Source of the DNA: Gnetum montanum | Taxonomy: Eukaryota; Streptophyta; Gnetopsida; Gnetales; Gnetaceae | Assembly: GCA_015680685.1 (NCBI GenBank) | Contig: MNCI01029439.1 | Span: forward strand, 238,672 to 302,671 | DNA length: 64,000 nucleotides | Direction of reading: 5' to 3' | Shown: positions 34,647 through 46,161 of the stretch, piece after piece | Position numbering within the stretch: the first letter of the stretch is position 1 | How the letters are laid out: every line of letters starts with the position of its first letter | Notes under the pieces: model-generated | What the model was told of the DNA's origin: nothing | Seen by the model: only the letters and a program-made list of their open reading frames with translations | The model's database searches: none | Translations under genes and position numbers: made by a program

Positions 34647-36412
34647 TGAAACACCACTAATTTTGGCCTAACACTATGAAACGAGAACAACTCAGAGCCT
34701 TTTGAGCTTTTGGAAGGCAAAAATTTGACTAAGGCATGGAGCTCACACTGGGCTTGTCAAGCCAGGCTTGCTCACGCTGGGCTTGTCAAGCCAGGATTGC
34801 CCTCAGCGTGAGCAACTCCAACGACTTCAAGATTAAGTCAAAGATGGTCCAATCTAAAGGTGCAAGTCATCTTCATAGGGCCACTATTGTCCACTTCAAG
34901 TTTCAGCATTCGGGAGTTTGGATTTCGGGCCAGATTGCACAAATTTTATTGGTCATGCTCAGGTCACATTCAGCTCACGCTAGCAACGTGAGTCCAACGT
35001 GAGTACTGATCAAGCCCAACGTGAACAAACTCCAAGAGCCTTAAAATCAAGTCAAAATGGTCTGACTTCGAAGTCATCCTCAAGGTCCATTGATGACTAA
35101 TTCAAGTCCCAGCCTCCAAAATTCCAAACTTCAGGTCCAAAATCACAAAAATTTTGTTACTCACGCTCAGGTCATGCTAGGGTAACGCTCAGCTCATGTT
35201 GGCAACGTGAGCGCAACGTGAGCTACCAAAAGAGGCTCAAATCGAGGCACACCCAAGCTTAGTTTTCAACATGAAATTCACTCTCAGGGTCAACCACAGT
35301 CAGGCAATTTTTGCTCTCAAAGAACAGGCTTCAAAGATCAAAAATTGGTGTGAAATGTATCATTTTCATCTTACTCACGCCTAGGTCACACTTAGGTCAC
35401 GCTGAGCTCACGTTGGCAACGTGAGTCTAGCATGAGTACTGATCACGCCCAGTCAAAAGCACACCAAATACACGTTGAGGACATGCCAAGACAAAATAAA
35501 CTCACGCTGGAAGCTTTTGTAAAACAAAAATTCCTCAAATAGCCACAAACCCACTCACATCAGCACCCTGCAGTAATCAATCCATGGATCGAGAAGTTCC
35601 AAGCGAACCAGAGTCAATTTCTCTTGTTGTACACTATCATTTTTATTGTAAATTTTCACCATTTGTGAGCTTGTCAAGCTCTTGCTCTCCAAATTGTATC
35701 TGCTTCTATGGGCATAAGCTAGCTTGCGTAAGCCAATACACAATGTAAGATACAGTGCATCTAGTCAAGAACGTAGCCTGCCTACACACGTCCAATTCAC
35801 ACGTAGTTGTCCATCAAACACCTGTCACATGATCTGTTTTCCTCTCATCTCTCAACCGTTGATCTCATCCATGAATTTCGCATCCAAGCCTTGCCAAACC
35901 TTATAAATACCCCATCCATTCACATAAACAGGGTTGGCAATTTTGGAGGTTGATGACTTTGGGAGCATCGACTAGCAACTTTGGACACTCGGGCGCACGT
36001 GACTCCTAGCATCCAAGCACCTGTAAACACATCACTCCAAGGCTTAGCGCTTAACTTGCCATCCACACACACAACTACGCTTTGAAAAGTGCACATCTTT
36101 GTTAAGCAATACAATACAATTCATTATTGCCTTCCATTATATTTTTTTCTTTGTTTTTGATCTATTTTACGCTTCTATATACGGTTTGTTTACATTTCAT
36201 ACGTCACCAATTACGATAACCCTAGCATAATCCATAGCTTATGCTCAGGGAAATCCTTGGTTGATTTGCGTGCAGACCATCCAAGGCACTCTACCTTTGT
36301 TTCTTTTTTGTCCAGCTTACCCTCACATGAAGGCAGGGTCGACTGTGTCTCTCCAATAATCTTTTGGCATTTTTTTCCCTTCCAGCCTCACATCGACAAT
36401 TTTGGTAGCACA
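34647..36412 (+). repeat. 5' LTR of the Tat element
   Basis: It begins TGAAACACCACTAA, identical in form to the 3' LTR start at 46162. Shared text runs to about 35724. The last about 690 bases have no partner because the 3' LTR is truncated, so the 3' end (TAGCACA at 36412) is inferred from the primer-site-like sequence that follows. It has a TATAAATA box at 35902-35909. The U3 part carries repeated inverted repeats of the type CTCACGTT-GGC-AACGTGAG and near-palindromes GGCTTGTCAAGCC. Confidence 0.8.
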
Positions 36413-36418
36413 GTAAAT

Positions 36419-36435
36419 TGGTGCTAGAAGGAGGG
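36419..36435 (+). other. Primer-binding-site-like sequence of the Tat element
   Basis: TGGTGCTAGAAGGAGGG closely resembles the TGGCGCTAGAAGGAGGG string found after the 5' LTR in many Tat-lineage elements as I recall them. I did not assign the tRNA. Confidence 0.6.
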
Positions 36436-36759
36436 CCAACTTGTTTACCATCCCGTCAAAACGTTGATCACACTACATTTTAAACACTGTGCAGACCAAG
36501 TGCCGAACTCAAGTTGAGCTTGCTCAAGCCCACCCTAGTCTGCTCATGCTAAATTAATTGGGCATACAACCCTACAAAACTCTTACGTTACGGCCAGCAC
36601 TTCAAACTCTACAACTACATCATCAGAACCCAAACAGTGTACACATGTTGCTTAAACAAGCTGCTTCATAGATAGCCTACCAAGTAACATTCCACCATCA
36701 CCATCAACCGATCATAGTGAGCTCCTCTTAATACTTACAACCTGCATCTTGCCTGGTAC

Positions 36760-36942
36760 ACGCCCAGCTTGTCAAACTATCCCAGTTTACTCATGCCCAG
36801 CTTATTAAGCCTAGTTTACTCACACTTGGCTTGTCAAGCTAGCTCACTCATGTCTAGCTTGTCAAGCCCAATTTACTCACACCTAGCTTGTCAAGCTAGC
36901 TCACTCATGCCCAGCTTGTCAAGCCCAGTTTACTTATGCCAC
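36760..36942 (+). repeat. Tandem repeat in the Tat leader (28-33 bp unit, about six copies)
   Basis: Units are CTTGTCAAGCCCAGTTTACT plus CATGCCCAG-type tails, alternating with CTTGTCAAGCTAGCTCACT variants. The core CTTGTCAAG also occurs in the LTR (34750-34800; 46265-46315). The 72-residue frame here is an artefact of the repeat. The array ends at the gag start codon (36944). Confidence 0.85.
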
Positions 36943-36943
36943 T

Positions 36944-39635
36944 ATGGAATCTTCCCAGATCAACACAGTGACACTGCAGATCTCTAACTTTGGGGCCAGG
37001 ACCTCAAACCCTGTGACTGCAACAGAACCCATAACTGTCATTGAAGAGATAAACCCTCAAGGTTCAACTCACCAGTCACTTAGGCTACAGGGCAAGGACC
37101 TTACTTACACAATCCTCACACCAGAACAATATAACTTCATTTGTGTGAAGATTCAAGCCAACTTGCCTAAAGAGAAGCAAAGTGAAACTATGAGCTCATT
37201 TACAAGGGAGGTCGTGAGTTCACTCCCTCAGTATTTGACATGATCCCCCATTCTGAGCCCCATCATTTACTCATATCTCATCTTTTCATGGAAAGGAGTC
37301 AAACCTTACAACCACCTTCGATAGAGCCTAAGAGCGGAGATGAGGAAGACGACTTTGCGGCCCAATCTGAGCATGGGGATTCATACCATACCATCAGTCC
37401 TCATGCCCATACAAACCCATCATTCCAACCTTTCTTGGAAGAAACCATACTTCCTCCTTTATCCACAAACACTTGAGCACCAGTTTCTCTACAGGAAGTA
37501 CCCACTTCCATTTCCACCTTCTCCATGCCCAACATTCAATCTGATACGTCCATCTCCATCATACCTCTAGTCACCACGTTACCCTCTCCTCCACAAGTAC
37601 AGTCCCAACAACCCCCTCCTCAAACTAATGTAGGATCAATCTTTTGACCTCAAGTAATTGGGATGCCATTAGTTATACCAGCTTCCACATCCATCCACTA
37701 CATACCACAAGTACAAACCCATGGAGCACCTCTGATTACTTCAGTCCAACACGTTCAGGGTGTCACCTCACAACCTGTGGCTGGGTAGTGGGTTTCACTA
37801 GTTATTCAGTAACACCAACCTACTCACTACAATGTACCACACCCTACAATCCCATCTTTGAATGTTGCTCCACCACAACAACCGACAATCCAATAGTCTC
37901 CCTTTCCACAGACAATGCAACAATCAAACTACTACCAATCGTAATCTACTTAACCAGTCGATCCACCTACTGCCCAAGAGTGAGAAGACACAAAGAAAAT
38001 GATGCACTCATTAACTGAGGAGGTAAAGTGCCTTAAAGCTACAAACATTGAGGAAGTCAAGGTACTAGACTTCTACCAAGATGACCCAATCAACCCTTCA
38101 GTTCCACTATTAACCTTACCATCGGGAATCTCATTGCCTCAACTAACCAAATATAATGGAGAGGGAGATCCAAATGCCCATCTGGTAACATTTCGACTAG
38201 AATTTCTATTACTTCAGGCTTGGCCTCATGTAATTCTACGTGTATTTGCTATGTCCTTGACAAGAAAAGCCTTAGACTGGTACCGAGCTTTACCCCGTAA
38301 CTCCATATCCTCTCTAGAGGATTTGTTACATTAGTTCGTTACCCGTTTCAAATATAATTTAAAGCCTGAAGCCACACTAGATAGTCTAATTCAAATTAAA
38401 CAAGCACCGTTAGAGCCAGTACAAAAATTTATCCAAAGGTGGAGTGCAACCCTGAATGAATTTCACAAGCCCATCCTTGAAACATACTTTCTTACCATCC
38501 TTAAGGCTGTCGTGAATGACTTCATTAAATCAAAACTTTATTATTTGAGTGCCCGTACTTTGAGTCAAGCATTCGCACAAATTAAGAACATAGAAGAGGT
38601 GGAAAAAGCAAGTAATGACCCAGCTTACTTAGCCTTTAGAAGCCAACATACGAGGAAGGATAAGGATCAATCCAAAACGACAGTAGCAACGGTGGCAGAG
38701 ATAATCCAACCTAACAATTCAGGATAGAAAGGAAAACAACCCACTGCCTCAACTAGCCATGAAAGAACCACATCTATGCCTTCGCCCAAATCTTCCTCAA
38801 CTAAAACCACAAACATGGGTCACACTCATACATTTGAACGAAAAGATCCTACCTAATACACATCCTTGCCTATGAAGCCTTCACAATTGTTAGATCAACT
38901 TCTCAGGGCCGGGTTAATCAAACACAAACAAATGTCCTCCACGGCGTCCCAAAACATGATCCATTCTATGAGTTGGCTAAAAACCCAACTTTAGCAACAA
39001 CCGATGAGCCCCCTATTCCAAGAGGCTTTAGGTTGGACAAGTTTTGCGCATATCACCAATGGTGTGGGCATGGAACTGACTACTTCTTCACCTTAAAACA
39101 AGATATACAACGCATGATTGATAGGGGTGAAATAGTATTTGATGAGGCAAACCCAGTAAAGCCACAAAATCAACCCATGGGTGTCTACAAGGATCCTCTC
39201 AATACTAAGGACACACCATATGTAATTAACACTATCCATGTGGAGAATGGACAAGACATCCCTCAAAAACCTTTTGTAATTCACAGGCCTTCTGAAACTA
39301 CATCTAACTCAACACCTCCCCAAACCCCTTTTTTCATATGCACATTCCCTGCACCACAAAAACCATTCATCGTTCACATACCTCCTTCTATCACAGCAGC
39401 AACCACGCCATCAAAAACCCAACCCACTCCCTTTGTGATTCGGGTGCCAAAACACCCTGACATGCAACCCCCTACAGTTTCCCCACAACCCTTACGAGAG
39501 CGCCTTGCTGGTAGGCTGACAAGAGAGTGCCTAGAAAAAGAACATCATGAGCATGAATTGGGACCACCAAATCCCATATCACTAAATGCTATTCCTATGG
39601 TTCCGTCCACCAGTGAGCCTATCACAAGTCATTGA
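36944..39635 (+). pseudogene. gag of the Tat element, interrupted
   Basis: The N-terminal frame is 36944-37243 (MESSQINTVTLQISN). A Pro/Ser/Thr-rich linker follows in shifting frames. The Gag core at 37999-38727 reads LPQLTKYNGEGDPNAHL, SLTRKALDWYRALP, FVTRFKYNLKPEATLDSL, then LEPVQKFIQRWSA. It contains one in-frame TAG at 38332-38334, probably CAG-to-TAG. A further frame at 38973-39635 has the knuckle-like CAYHQWCGHGTDYFFTLK, where the last Cys of C-x2-H-x4-H-x4-C is lost. A long proline-rich tail with repeated TPFVIR/PFVIHR/PFIVH segments (39270-39480) follows. Gag would build the particle. Confidence 0.85.
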
Positions 39636-39806
39636 GATAAGGATACCGACACTCTCAGTGTCCCAAACTCAACATCTCCAGTTACTAACACAAGAATCCC
39701 TCCATGAGAGATATGAATGTTGGGTCAAATGGACCAAGTCTCCATAGATAAGAGTGTCCAAAGTGGTAAGGATCTAGCAAGTGCATTGACCCAAGTCACA
39801 TAGGCT

Positions 39807-40325
39807 TTGAAACAAAAGAACACCTCCTTAAGCCTGTACGATCTAGTAATGACCTCACTGGTACATCGGGAAGCTCTCGTGTGTATGTTGACTTTGATTC
39901 ATGTTAGTGAGGACCTTCCCATAGATGAGCTGTCCATTTATGCAGTACTATCCCCACAACCTCAAGAATCAAGGCCCACATCCCTAGAATTTTGTGCCAA
40001 TGATATTAAGCGAGATGAGAAAACTAGAGAGGTCACTAGAGCCCCTATGTTCATAACAATACAAGTCAACCACTTCAAGATACGTAGGGTGCATGTCGAT
40101 GACGGTGCAGCAACAAACGTAATACCCTTTCCTATCATCGAAAAACTAGGTCTTACAGAGCAAATATGGTTCACAACAACTTCCTTTCTAAAATCCGTCA
40201 ATGGTTCCCGTGTCATGGTAAAAGGCATGGTTACCTTGGATTTTGTAGCAGGGGACCAGTTCCCCACATCAGCTGAATTCGTAGTGGTTGATGAAATGTC
40301 AGGGTTCAATCTGATTCTAGGATGA
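39807..40325 (+). pseudogene. Aspartic protease region of the Tat element
   Basis: The frame contains RRVHVDDGAATNVIP (about 40082-40130) with Asp-Asp-Gly-Ala where Asp-Ser/Thr-Gly is standard; DDG variants occur in Tat-type elements. It is followed by the flap-side text FKIRRV/VMVKGMVTLDFVAGD and GFNLILG. A TGA at 40323-40325 interrupts GFNLILG-(R)-PWLAQL. It lies between gag and RT in the same orientation and would mature Gag-Pol. Confidence 0.75.
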
Positions 40326-40729
40326 CCTTGGTTAGCTCAACTTAGAGCTATATCCTCACAATCCATCAAGAAATCCACCTACCTTATGAGGGCGGTGAAA
40401 TCATCATACACAAGGACACAACAACATCACTCACTTCCTCACACTCAGGAATGGATCAAGGGTCAGAGGTTGAGTTCTCTAAGCCTAAACAAGAAACCAT
40501 GAGCGCACTTCAAGACACGAACCAACTGTTAACCCATGATCCTACTAGAACTGAAAAAGCATTGGACATCACAGACATAGGAGCCATTCTCACTGACGTC
40601 TCTTGGTCGGAGCTACCTTTTGACATCTCCAGTGAAGGGGAAGGGGAGTATAAGATCGTACCTACATGTCCCATCCCTCACGTCAAACTACGAAGAATAA
40701 AAAAACAATTCAATAACTAGGGAAAACTA

Positions 40730-41430
40730 TCAAGCGTCCGGAATGACATTAAACTACCCAGTACAACGTTAAATTGCCAGCGAACGTCCGCAATGATGTT
40801 AAACTAGCCATGGTCATAAATGGCCAGTTCCTTTTAAGTTTCCTAAAATTGTTATTGCTTTCAACCCACTATGGCCTAAAACTAGTAATCCCTCTTTCTT
40901 TTTTTTCAACATAGATGCAACAGTCCACCATGACTCTAAACTAATGTGCCCGGCCCGGAATGGCCTTAAACTAGAGCTCAGTATGTTGCAAGTTTACAAA
41001 CTCTCGTTACATTATGTCAAATTTTCATTTACATGTCACAAGTTGCAATTTCAATTCATGCATTCTTGTTACTTTTCTTTTTACAAATATTTGCCTTACA
41101 TTTTGTTCTACATTTTGGAATCTCATTTTACATTCAACTACACGCATATGTTTACAATATACCTGAGAAGATAAGAAAAATAACAAAATACATATATATA
41201 AAAATATATAATGGCGTGCATGAAAATTCATAAGACTATAAAATCCCATAAATTTATTGTTCGCACAAAACATAGAAATTAACAATTCTCCATACACTCA
41301 TCCATAATACAAAATGACATGAATATTACTGGCTCGGTATGGCCTAAAACTGTCATGGATGGCCCAATATGGCCTAAAACTGCCATATGGTCCAGGTATG
41401 ACACTAAACTACCACTAGGTTCTGCAATTT
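40730..41430 (+). repeat. Interspersed short repeats between protease and RT
   Basis: The motif (C/T)C(A/G)(G/T)NATGNC-(C)TAAACT(G/A)(C/G)CA recurs at about 40736, 40792, 40869, 40926, 40957, 41336, 41367 and 41395 in non-coding text. The same motif forms a denser array after integrase (44690-45010). The intervening 40980-41290 is AT-rich without a supported gene. Confidence 0.65.
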
Positions 41431-41537
41431 CGTCAGTACATAGATTAATTACCCGATGCTCGTTTACATTTAACAACTCCTTCATCAAGTAAATGTCACT
41501 TACTTCGCTCCTAGTTTAAATTGGCAAGAGCAAGCAC

Positions 41538-42549
41538 ATGGCCACCAAGAATATCTTTTCAACATTGTCTCTCAGTGGATCATATGGGGAAGTAAAAAGG
41601 ACAATCAATCTAGAATCCTTGGATCTAGACCCATATGCTTATACTAATTTAATAGCCTCCACTCAGAAAATGTCAGATTGGTTCAAAAATGTGGCTAAGA
41701 CTTTAGATTTAGAGGCCGATAATATCACTGAAGATCCTCTTGTTGAAGTCCCCATTACTACATCCAATGATGAAACTAGAACATTGAAATTAAGTTCCCT
41801 ACTAGACTCACAACTTGTCAGTGACATCACTCGAGTACTGAAAGACAATATAAAAACATTTTCCTGGTCATATACCGACATGCCAGGGTTGGACCCTCGA
41901 ATCGTCCAACATAACATTATTCTTGATGCAAAAGTTAAACCGGTGAAGCAAAAGGTACGAAAGGTTAGACCTGAAGCGGCGTTAGCAGTCCGTGATGAAA
42001 TCACAAAGCTCTACCAAGCCGGTTTCATCCGATCCGTTGACTATTCCGACTGGGTATCAAACATTTTCGTAGTCCCTAAGAAGAACAGTAGTATACGCAT
42101 ATGCATTGACTTCTGTGATCTTAACACAACCACTATAAAAGATGTTTATGCTACCTAGTATCGATCAACTTGTTGACACAACTACTAGGCATGCACTGTT
42201 ATCCTTTATGAATGGATTTTTAGGATACAATCAAATAAGAATCAACCCAGAACATCAACTCAAGACAACCTTTATGACACCTTGGGGTACATTCTACTAT
42301 ATGATGATGTCGTTTGGTCTTAAAAATACAAGCGCTACATATCAACGAGCAATGACATATATATTTAGTGATTACATGCTCAATTTGCTCAATGATTACG
42401 TTGATGACATCACGATTAAATCTAAAACAGCCAAACAACATGCAAAAGATCTAGACTTAGTGCTTAAATGTTGTCTCGAACATGACCTCAGACTCAATCC
42501 AAAGAAGTGTGTCTTTGGTGTCAAAACAAGCAAAATGCTTGCTTCGTAG
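41538..42549 (+). pseudogene. Reverse transcriptase of the Tat element, frameshifted
   Basis: The first frame (41538-42158) gives FSWSYTDMPGLDPRIVQHNI, KLYQAGFIRSVDYSDWVSNI, FVVPKKNSSIRICIDFCDLN. A shift near 42142-42158 leads to frame 42142-42549: DQLVDTTTRHALLSFMNGFL, GYNQIRINPEHQLKTTFMTP, WGTFYYMMMSFGLKN, then the catalytic LLNDYVDDITIKS (YVDD intact) and KKCVFGV. After a TAG at 42547-42549 about 150-180 residues of connection normally present before RNase H are missing. The first block has MNGF where a catalytic Asp (MDGF) is expected, so the enzyme is dead. Confidence 0.9.
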
Positions 42550-42579
42550 TTTCTGAAACAGGGATTCCATCTTTACGTC

Positions 42580-43548
42580 TTTGGTGTCTATGAACAACGA
42601 TACAATGACGTGGAGAGATCATGCCTTGCCCTCGTCTTCTCCTTAAAGAAATGGTGGCATTATCTCTTCTGTAATCAAGTCTACATCATTTGCAAGAATA
42701 ATGTGCTCTGTTCCATCACTAACAACATCTACGAGTCGAGTAGGATAGCTAGATGGAAAGCAATGATCGTGGATTTTGACCTACCCTATGTTGCTCAATT
42801 CTCCACAAAAGGTCAAGAAATAGTCACACAATTGACCGTCTCACCAACACATGATCAACCAATGATTAACCCTGAATTCCTTGACAAGAATGTTAATAGT
42901 ATAGACACCATACCTGATAACTACGAGGAAATCCTTTATTTCGATGGAGCTTCAACTTCCCGAGGAGGAAGTGCTACAGTCATTTTAACATATCCCTCTA
43001 GAGAAATCTGACCCTTCGCCTACCGATTAACCTTTCCTTGTACTAATAACGTGGTGGAATATGAAGGTCTTCTTAGAGGTCTTCTGGTAGCATTGACTTT
43101 GGGAATCGCACGTCTTGTAGTTCGAGGTGATTCACAGCTAGTCATTAATCAAGTCATGGAGGTTTATGCATGTAAGGCTCTCCATTTGCAACCATATTGT
43201 GATTTGACCAAACATTTGCTAAAGCAATTAGTAGACGTGGATGTACAGCATGTCCCTAGAAGTGAAAACACCATTGCCGATGCACTTGCTACACTAGCCC
43301 TAAACATGACACCTGAAATGTTCCATGCGTTGCCTAGTTCTATAACCAATTGTGCCAAACCTATAACCGATGCTCTCGATGAAATGCCCATAGCATCCTT
43401 TAGCACAACACACGCAATAGAATGGTACGATGGCATAAAAGAGTACCTTTTACAAGGTGAACCTCCACAACATTTGACAAACGCTCAAAAGGACGCAGTG
43501 CGAAAACAGTCTTGGCAATATGCATTAATAGGAGACACATTGTGTTGA
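42580..43548 (+). pseudogene. Dual RNase H region of the Tat element
   Basis: The usual Gypsy RNase H remnant at 42580-42850 reads RYNDVERSCLALVFSLKKWW and FDLPYVAQFSTKGQE. A second, archaeal-type RNase H follows: LYFDGASTSRGGSATVIL (42938-42990), VVEYEGLLRGLLVAL, ARLVVRGDSQLVINQV, VDVQHVPRSENTIADALA (to about 43300). The D-E-D pattern is kept. A TGA at 43009-43011 sits where Trp or Arg would be expected. Two RNase H domains in a row are diagnostic of the Tat branch. Confidence 0.9.
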
Positions 43549-44700
43549 AAATCCTATGAAGGCATTCTGTTGATGTGTGTTAGTAGCATCGATGGTCAAA
43601 AGATTGTAGAACAAGTCCACGAAGGACTTTGTGGAGGGCACATAGCACCCAAAGCAATGGCAAAAAAGATTAGGAACGTGGGCTACTACTGGCCACACAT
43701 AGAGTACGATTGCTTCTCCAAGGTCAGGACATGTAACATTTGCCAAAGGCATGGTAACCTAATACATGTGCTGCCTAACGAATTGCACACAACACAAATC
43801 ACATGGCCATTCCAAAGATGGGGATTACATATCATTGGACCGATAACGCCACCATCTTACGCAAGGCATAGCTTCATTATCACTGCAACTAAATACTTCA
43901 CAAAATGGATGGAAGCTATTCCCCTTAGGAAGACCACTTCTAAGCATGTTTGCACTTTCGTACTAGAAAACATTGTGACCCATTTTGGTATTTAGATGAC
44001 CGTCATTATCGACAATGGACCACAGTTCAGCAGTGTGGATACTAAAAGCTTCTGTGAAAGCCTAGGTATTAAATATGCATTCTCGTCACCTTACTACCCA
44101 CAGAGAAATGGTCAAGCGGAGGCTACAAACAAAACTGTCATCATGGTGCTCAAAAAGATGCTAAATCAGAGCAAGAGGTGATGGCACGAACAATTAGTCT
44201 ACGCATTGTGGGCATACAGAATGACACATCAAACACCTACAGGTAAAACTCCATATAGTCTTGTATACGGATCTAAAGTTGTTTTACCTTTGGAGTTACA
44301 GGTTCCCTCGTTGCGGATGGCTCTCTCAGGCCTCCTCGATGAAAGCCAAAGAAATGAATTGTGCATTGTTGACCTTGACTCGGTGGAAGAGGAACGTGTG
44401 CAAATGCTTGATCAAATCGAGTGGTACCAGAAACAACAACGGCGACGACACCAACACAATCTGCATAAGCGCCTGATTAAGGAAGGAGACCTAGTCCTTA
44501 AGGTCATCCGCGAACACCCAGATAAATTCTTAGCTAACTGGGAAGAGCCTTACTTAGTCACCAAGGTGTACAATAACGGAGCATTCAAACTTGCTGACAT
44601 GGACGGGAACAAGTTCGCTAATCCCACAAAAAACCTGTACCTGAAACAGTACTATGCTGATGAACTTGAAATACGTAACGGTCCTAGCATCATGACCTAA
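43549..44700 (+). pseudogene. Integrase of the Tat element, inactivated
   Basis: The zinc domain is present (VHEGLCGGHIAP ... CNICQRHG, 43612-43755). In the catalytic core the first Asp is replaced: RWGLHIIGPITPP (about 43815-43853) has His where Asp is expected in GxDxxGP. The second Asp (IIDNGPQFSS, 44005-44032) and the Glu (PQRNGQAEATNKT, 44099-44137) are kept. Stops lie at 43993-43995 (TAG) and 44179-44181 (TGA). The C-terminal domain is readable: LWAYRMTHQTPTGKTPYSLV, EGDLVLKVIREHPDKF, GAFKLADMDG, ending YLKQYYADEL. The enzyme would splice cDNA into chromosomes. Confidence 0.9.
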
Positions 44701-45010
44701 AACTGATACCATAGAATGGTCCTAGGGCTATGACTTGAAACTGGCACCATAGAGTGTCCTGGTGTCATGACAATAAACTGACACGACAGAGCTTCGTCCA
44801 GTATGATACTAAACTGCCACATTTGTCCACCATGACGTAAAATTAGCATGCAAAGTCCACTAAGACTATAAACTGGTTTACCTCTTCATAGTCCTCTACG
44901 ACTATAAACTAGCACTACACCGTCTGCTACAACACTAAATTGGCACTGTCCAAAGGGTTATGACTTGAGACTAACCTGCAACAGTCCGCTAAGACTATAA
45001 ACTGGTGACA
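44690..45010 (+). repeat. Degenerate tandem repeat after the Tat integrase
   Basis: About nine units of 30-45 bases carry GTCC(N)3-5TA(T/C)GAC-(N)-TAAACTGGCAC variants, starting at the end of the integrase frame and ending near GACTATAAACTGGTGACA. The units match the looser set at 40730-41430. Non-coding, with stops in all frames. Confidence 0.75.
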
Positions 45011-46148
45011 TCATTGACGACCAGGCAATACTTAAAAAGATATGTTGCTACAATTGGCTGTACGTGCTCCACAAAGACTTGCTGCATAATTTGTCTCATG
45101 GACCCTGATGAAGCTAATGCTATTCATGATTCTGTCTACTTTGAAATTGCACACGGTGGCTCCATCTCCTCGGTTGTATTCAAGTTTAAAGTACTTAGTT
45201 AACGAAATCATTTGTGGTTTTCTTGTCTTCTTAGAGTTGTGTCTACAGGATGACATGCCTAAGGTATTCGCGCACAGATGCACTTCATCATGACGACAAG
45301 GTATCACATTCTTCCTGACGCAGGCAACTGGGTTAATCAATCTATTCATAAGTACATTCCCGACTCCTGATACATTCCCTATTCTCCATCATGTTCCCCT
45401 TATCCTATTCAATTACACCCCCTTGATACATTCTACTCATCCCAAAGCTCTTGATACACTGTTGCACATTGTGTTTCTCTAAGTAGTTGCAACGCAAAAC
45501 ACAATACATGATACATGATACAAATGCAAGTGCATGAGCACGAGTACAGCACTGAAAGCAAGCTCTTTCAAAAAGAACAAAAAAAAAACAAAAACGAAAA
45601 TAAAAAAGATCAAAGAGAAAAATACACGAAAAAGGTCTTCATGACCTTGTTGACATCATAGACCAAAGACCATTGGCTTTTCTCATACAAGCCCCAGGCG
45701 GGAAGGCAATTGTCTTGGAAAAACAGTTACATTCGTGTCTCAAATGATCATGTTGCACATCATCACGTGGATTTGGTTGTTTACAACGGGCTCCTGTAAA
45801 CACTCTACAAGAGTCCCATTTCTCCAAAGAACACACCTCCTATGTCTTGGTTCCAAGTCTGCTAAACACTGGCTATTGACAAGGACTAAAAATATGGCTT
45901 GTTCACGTGAGAGCATTCCTCTTCCACAATTCCAATAGCAATTATAACCCTTGATCAACTCCTGATCCCCCTTGGTTACAACCAATCCCCTTGCATCTTG
46001 AACTACATTTCCCCAATCCCATGTACTTTTGAACATGGTGCGATGACGTCCAGCCAGGGATCGACAGACAATGCTTGGTACTTGGTTGGTTGTGGTGTTT
46101 TATACTTCTTTGTCAACACCTCTCGAGTGGATTCCTCCAGAAATCAAC
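45011..46148 (+). other. 3' untranslated region of the Tat element
   Basis: No coding frame is supported. It includes A-rich stretches (45565-45635) and a repeated TGATACATTC-type string (45368-45450). Short frames on both strands are unconserved. Confidence 0.5.
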
Positions 46149-46161
46149 AAAGAGGGGCCAA
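46149..46161 (+). other. Polypurine tract of the Tat element
   Basis: AAAGAGGGGCCAA lies directly before the LTR start TGAAACACC at 46162. It fixes the orientation and the 3' LTR border. Confidence 0.85.

Noticed and set aside
36769-36987. A 72-residue frame before the Tat gag
   Set aside because: It is the translation of the leader tandem repeat (CQASSLMSSL repeats) and overlaps the gag start in another frame.
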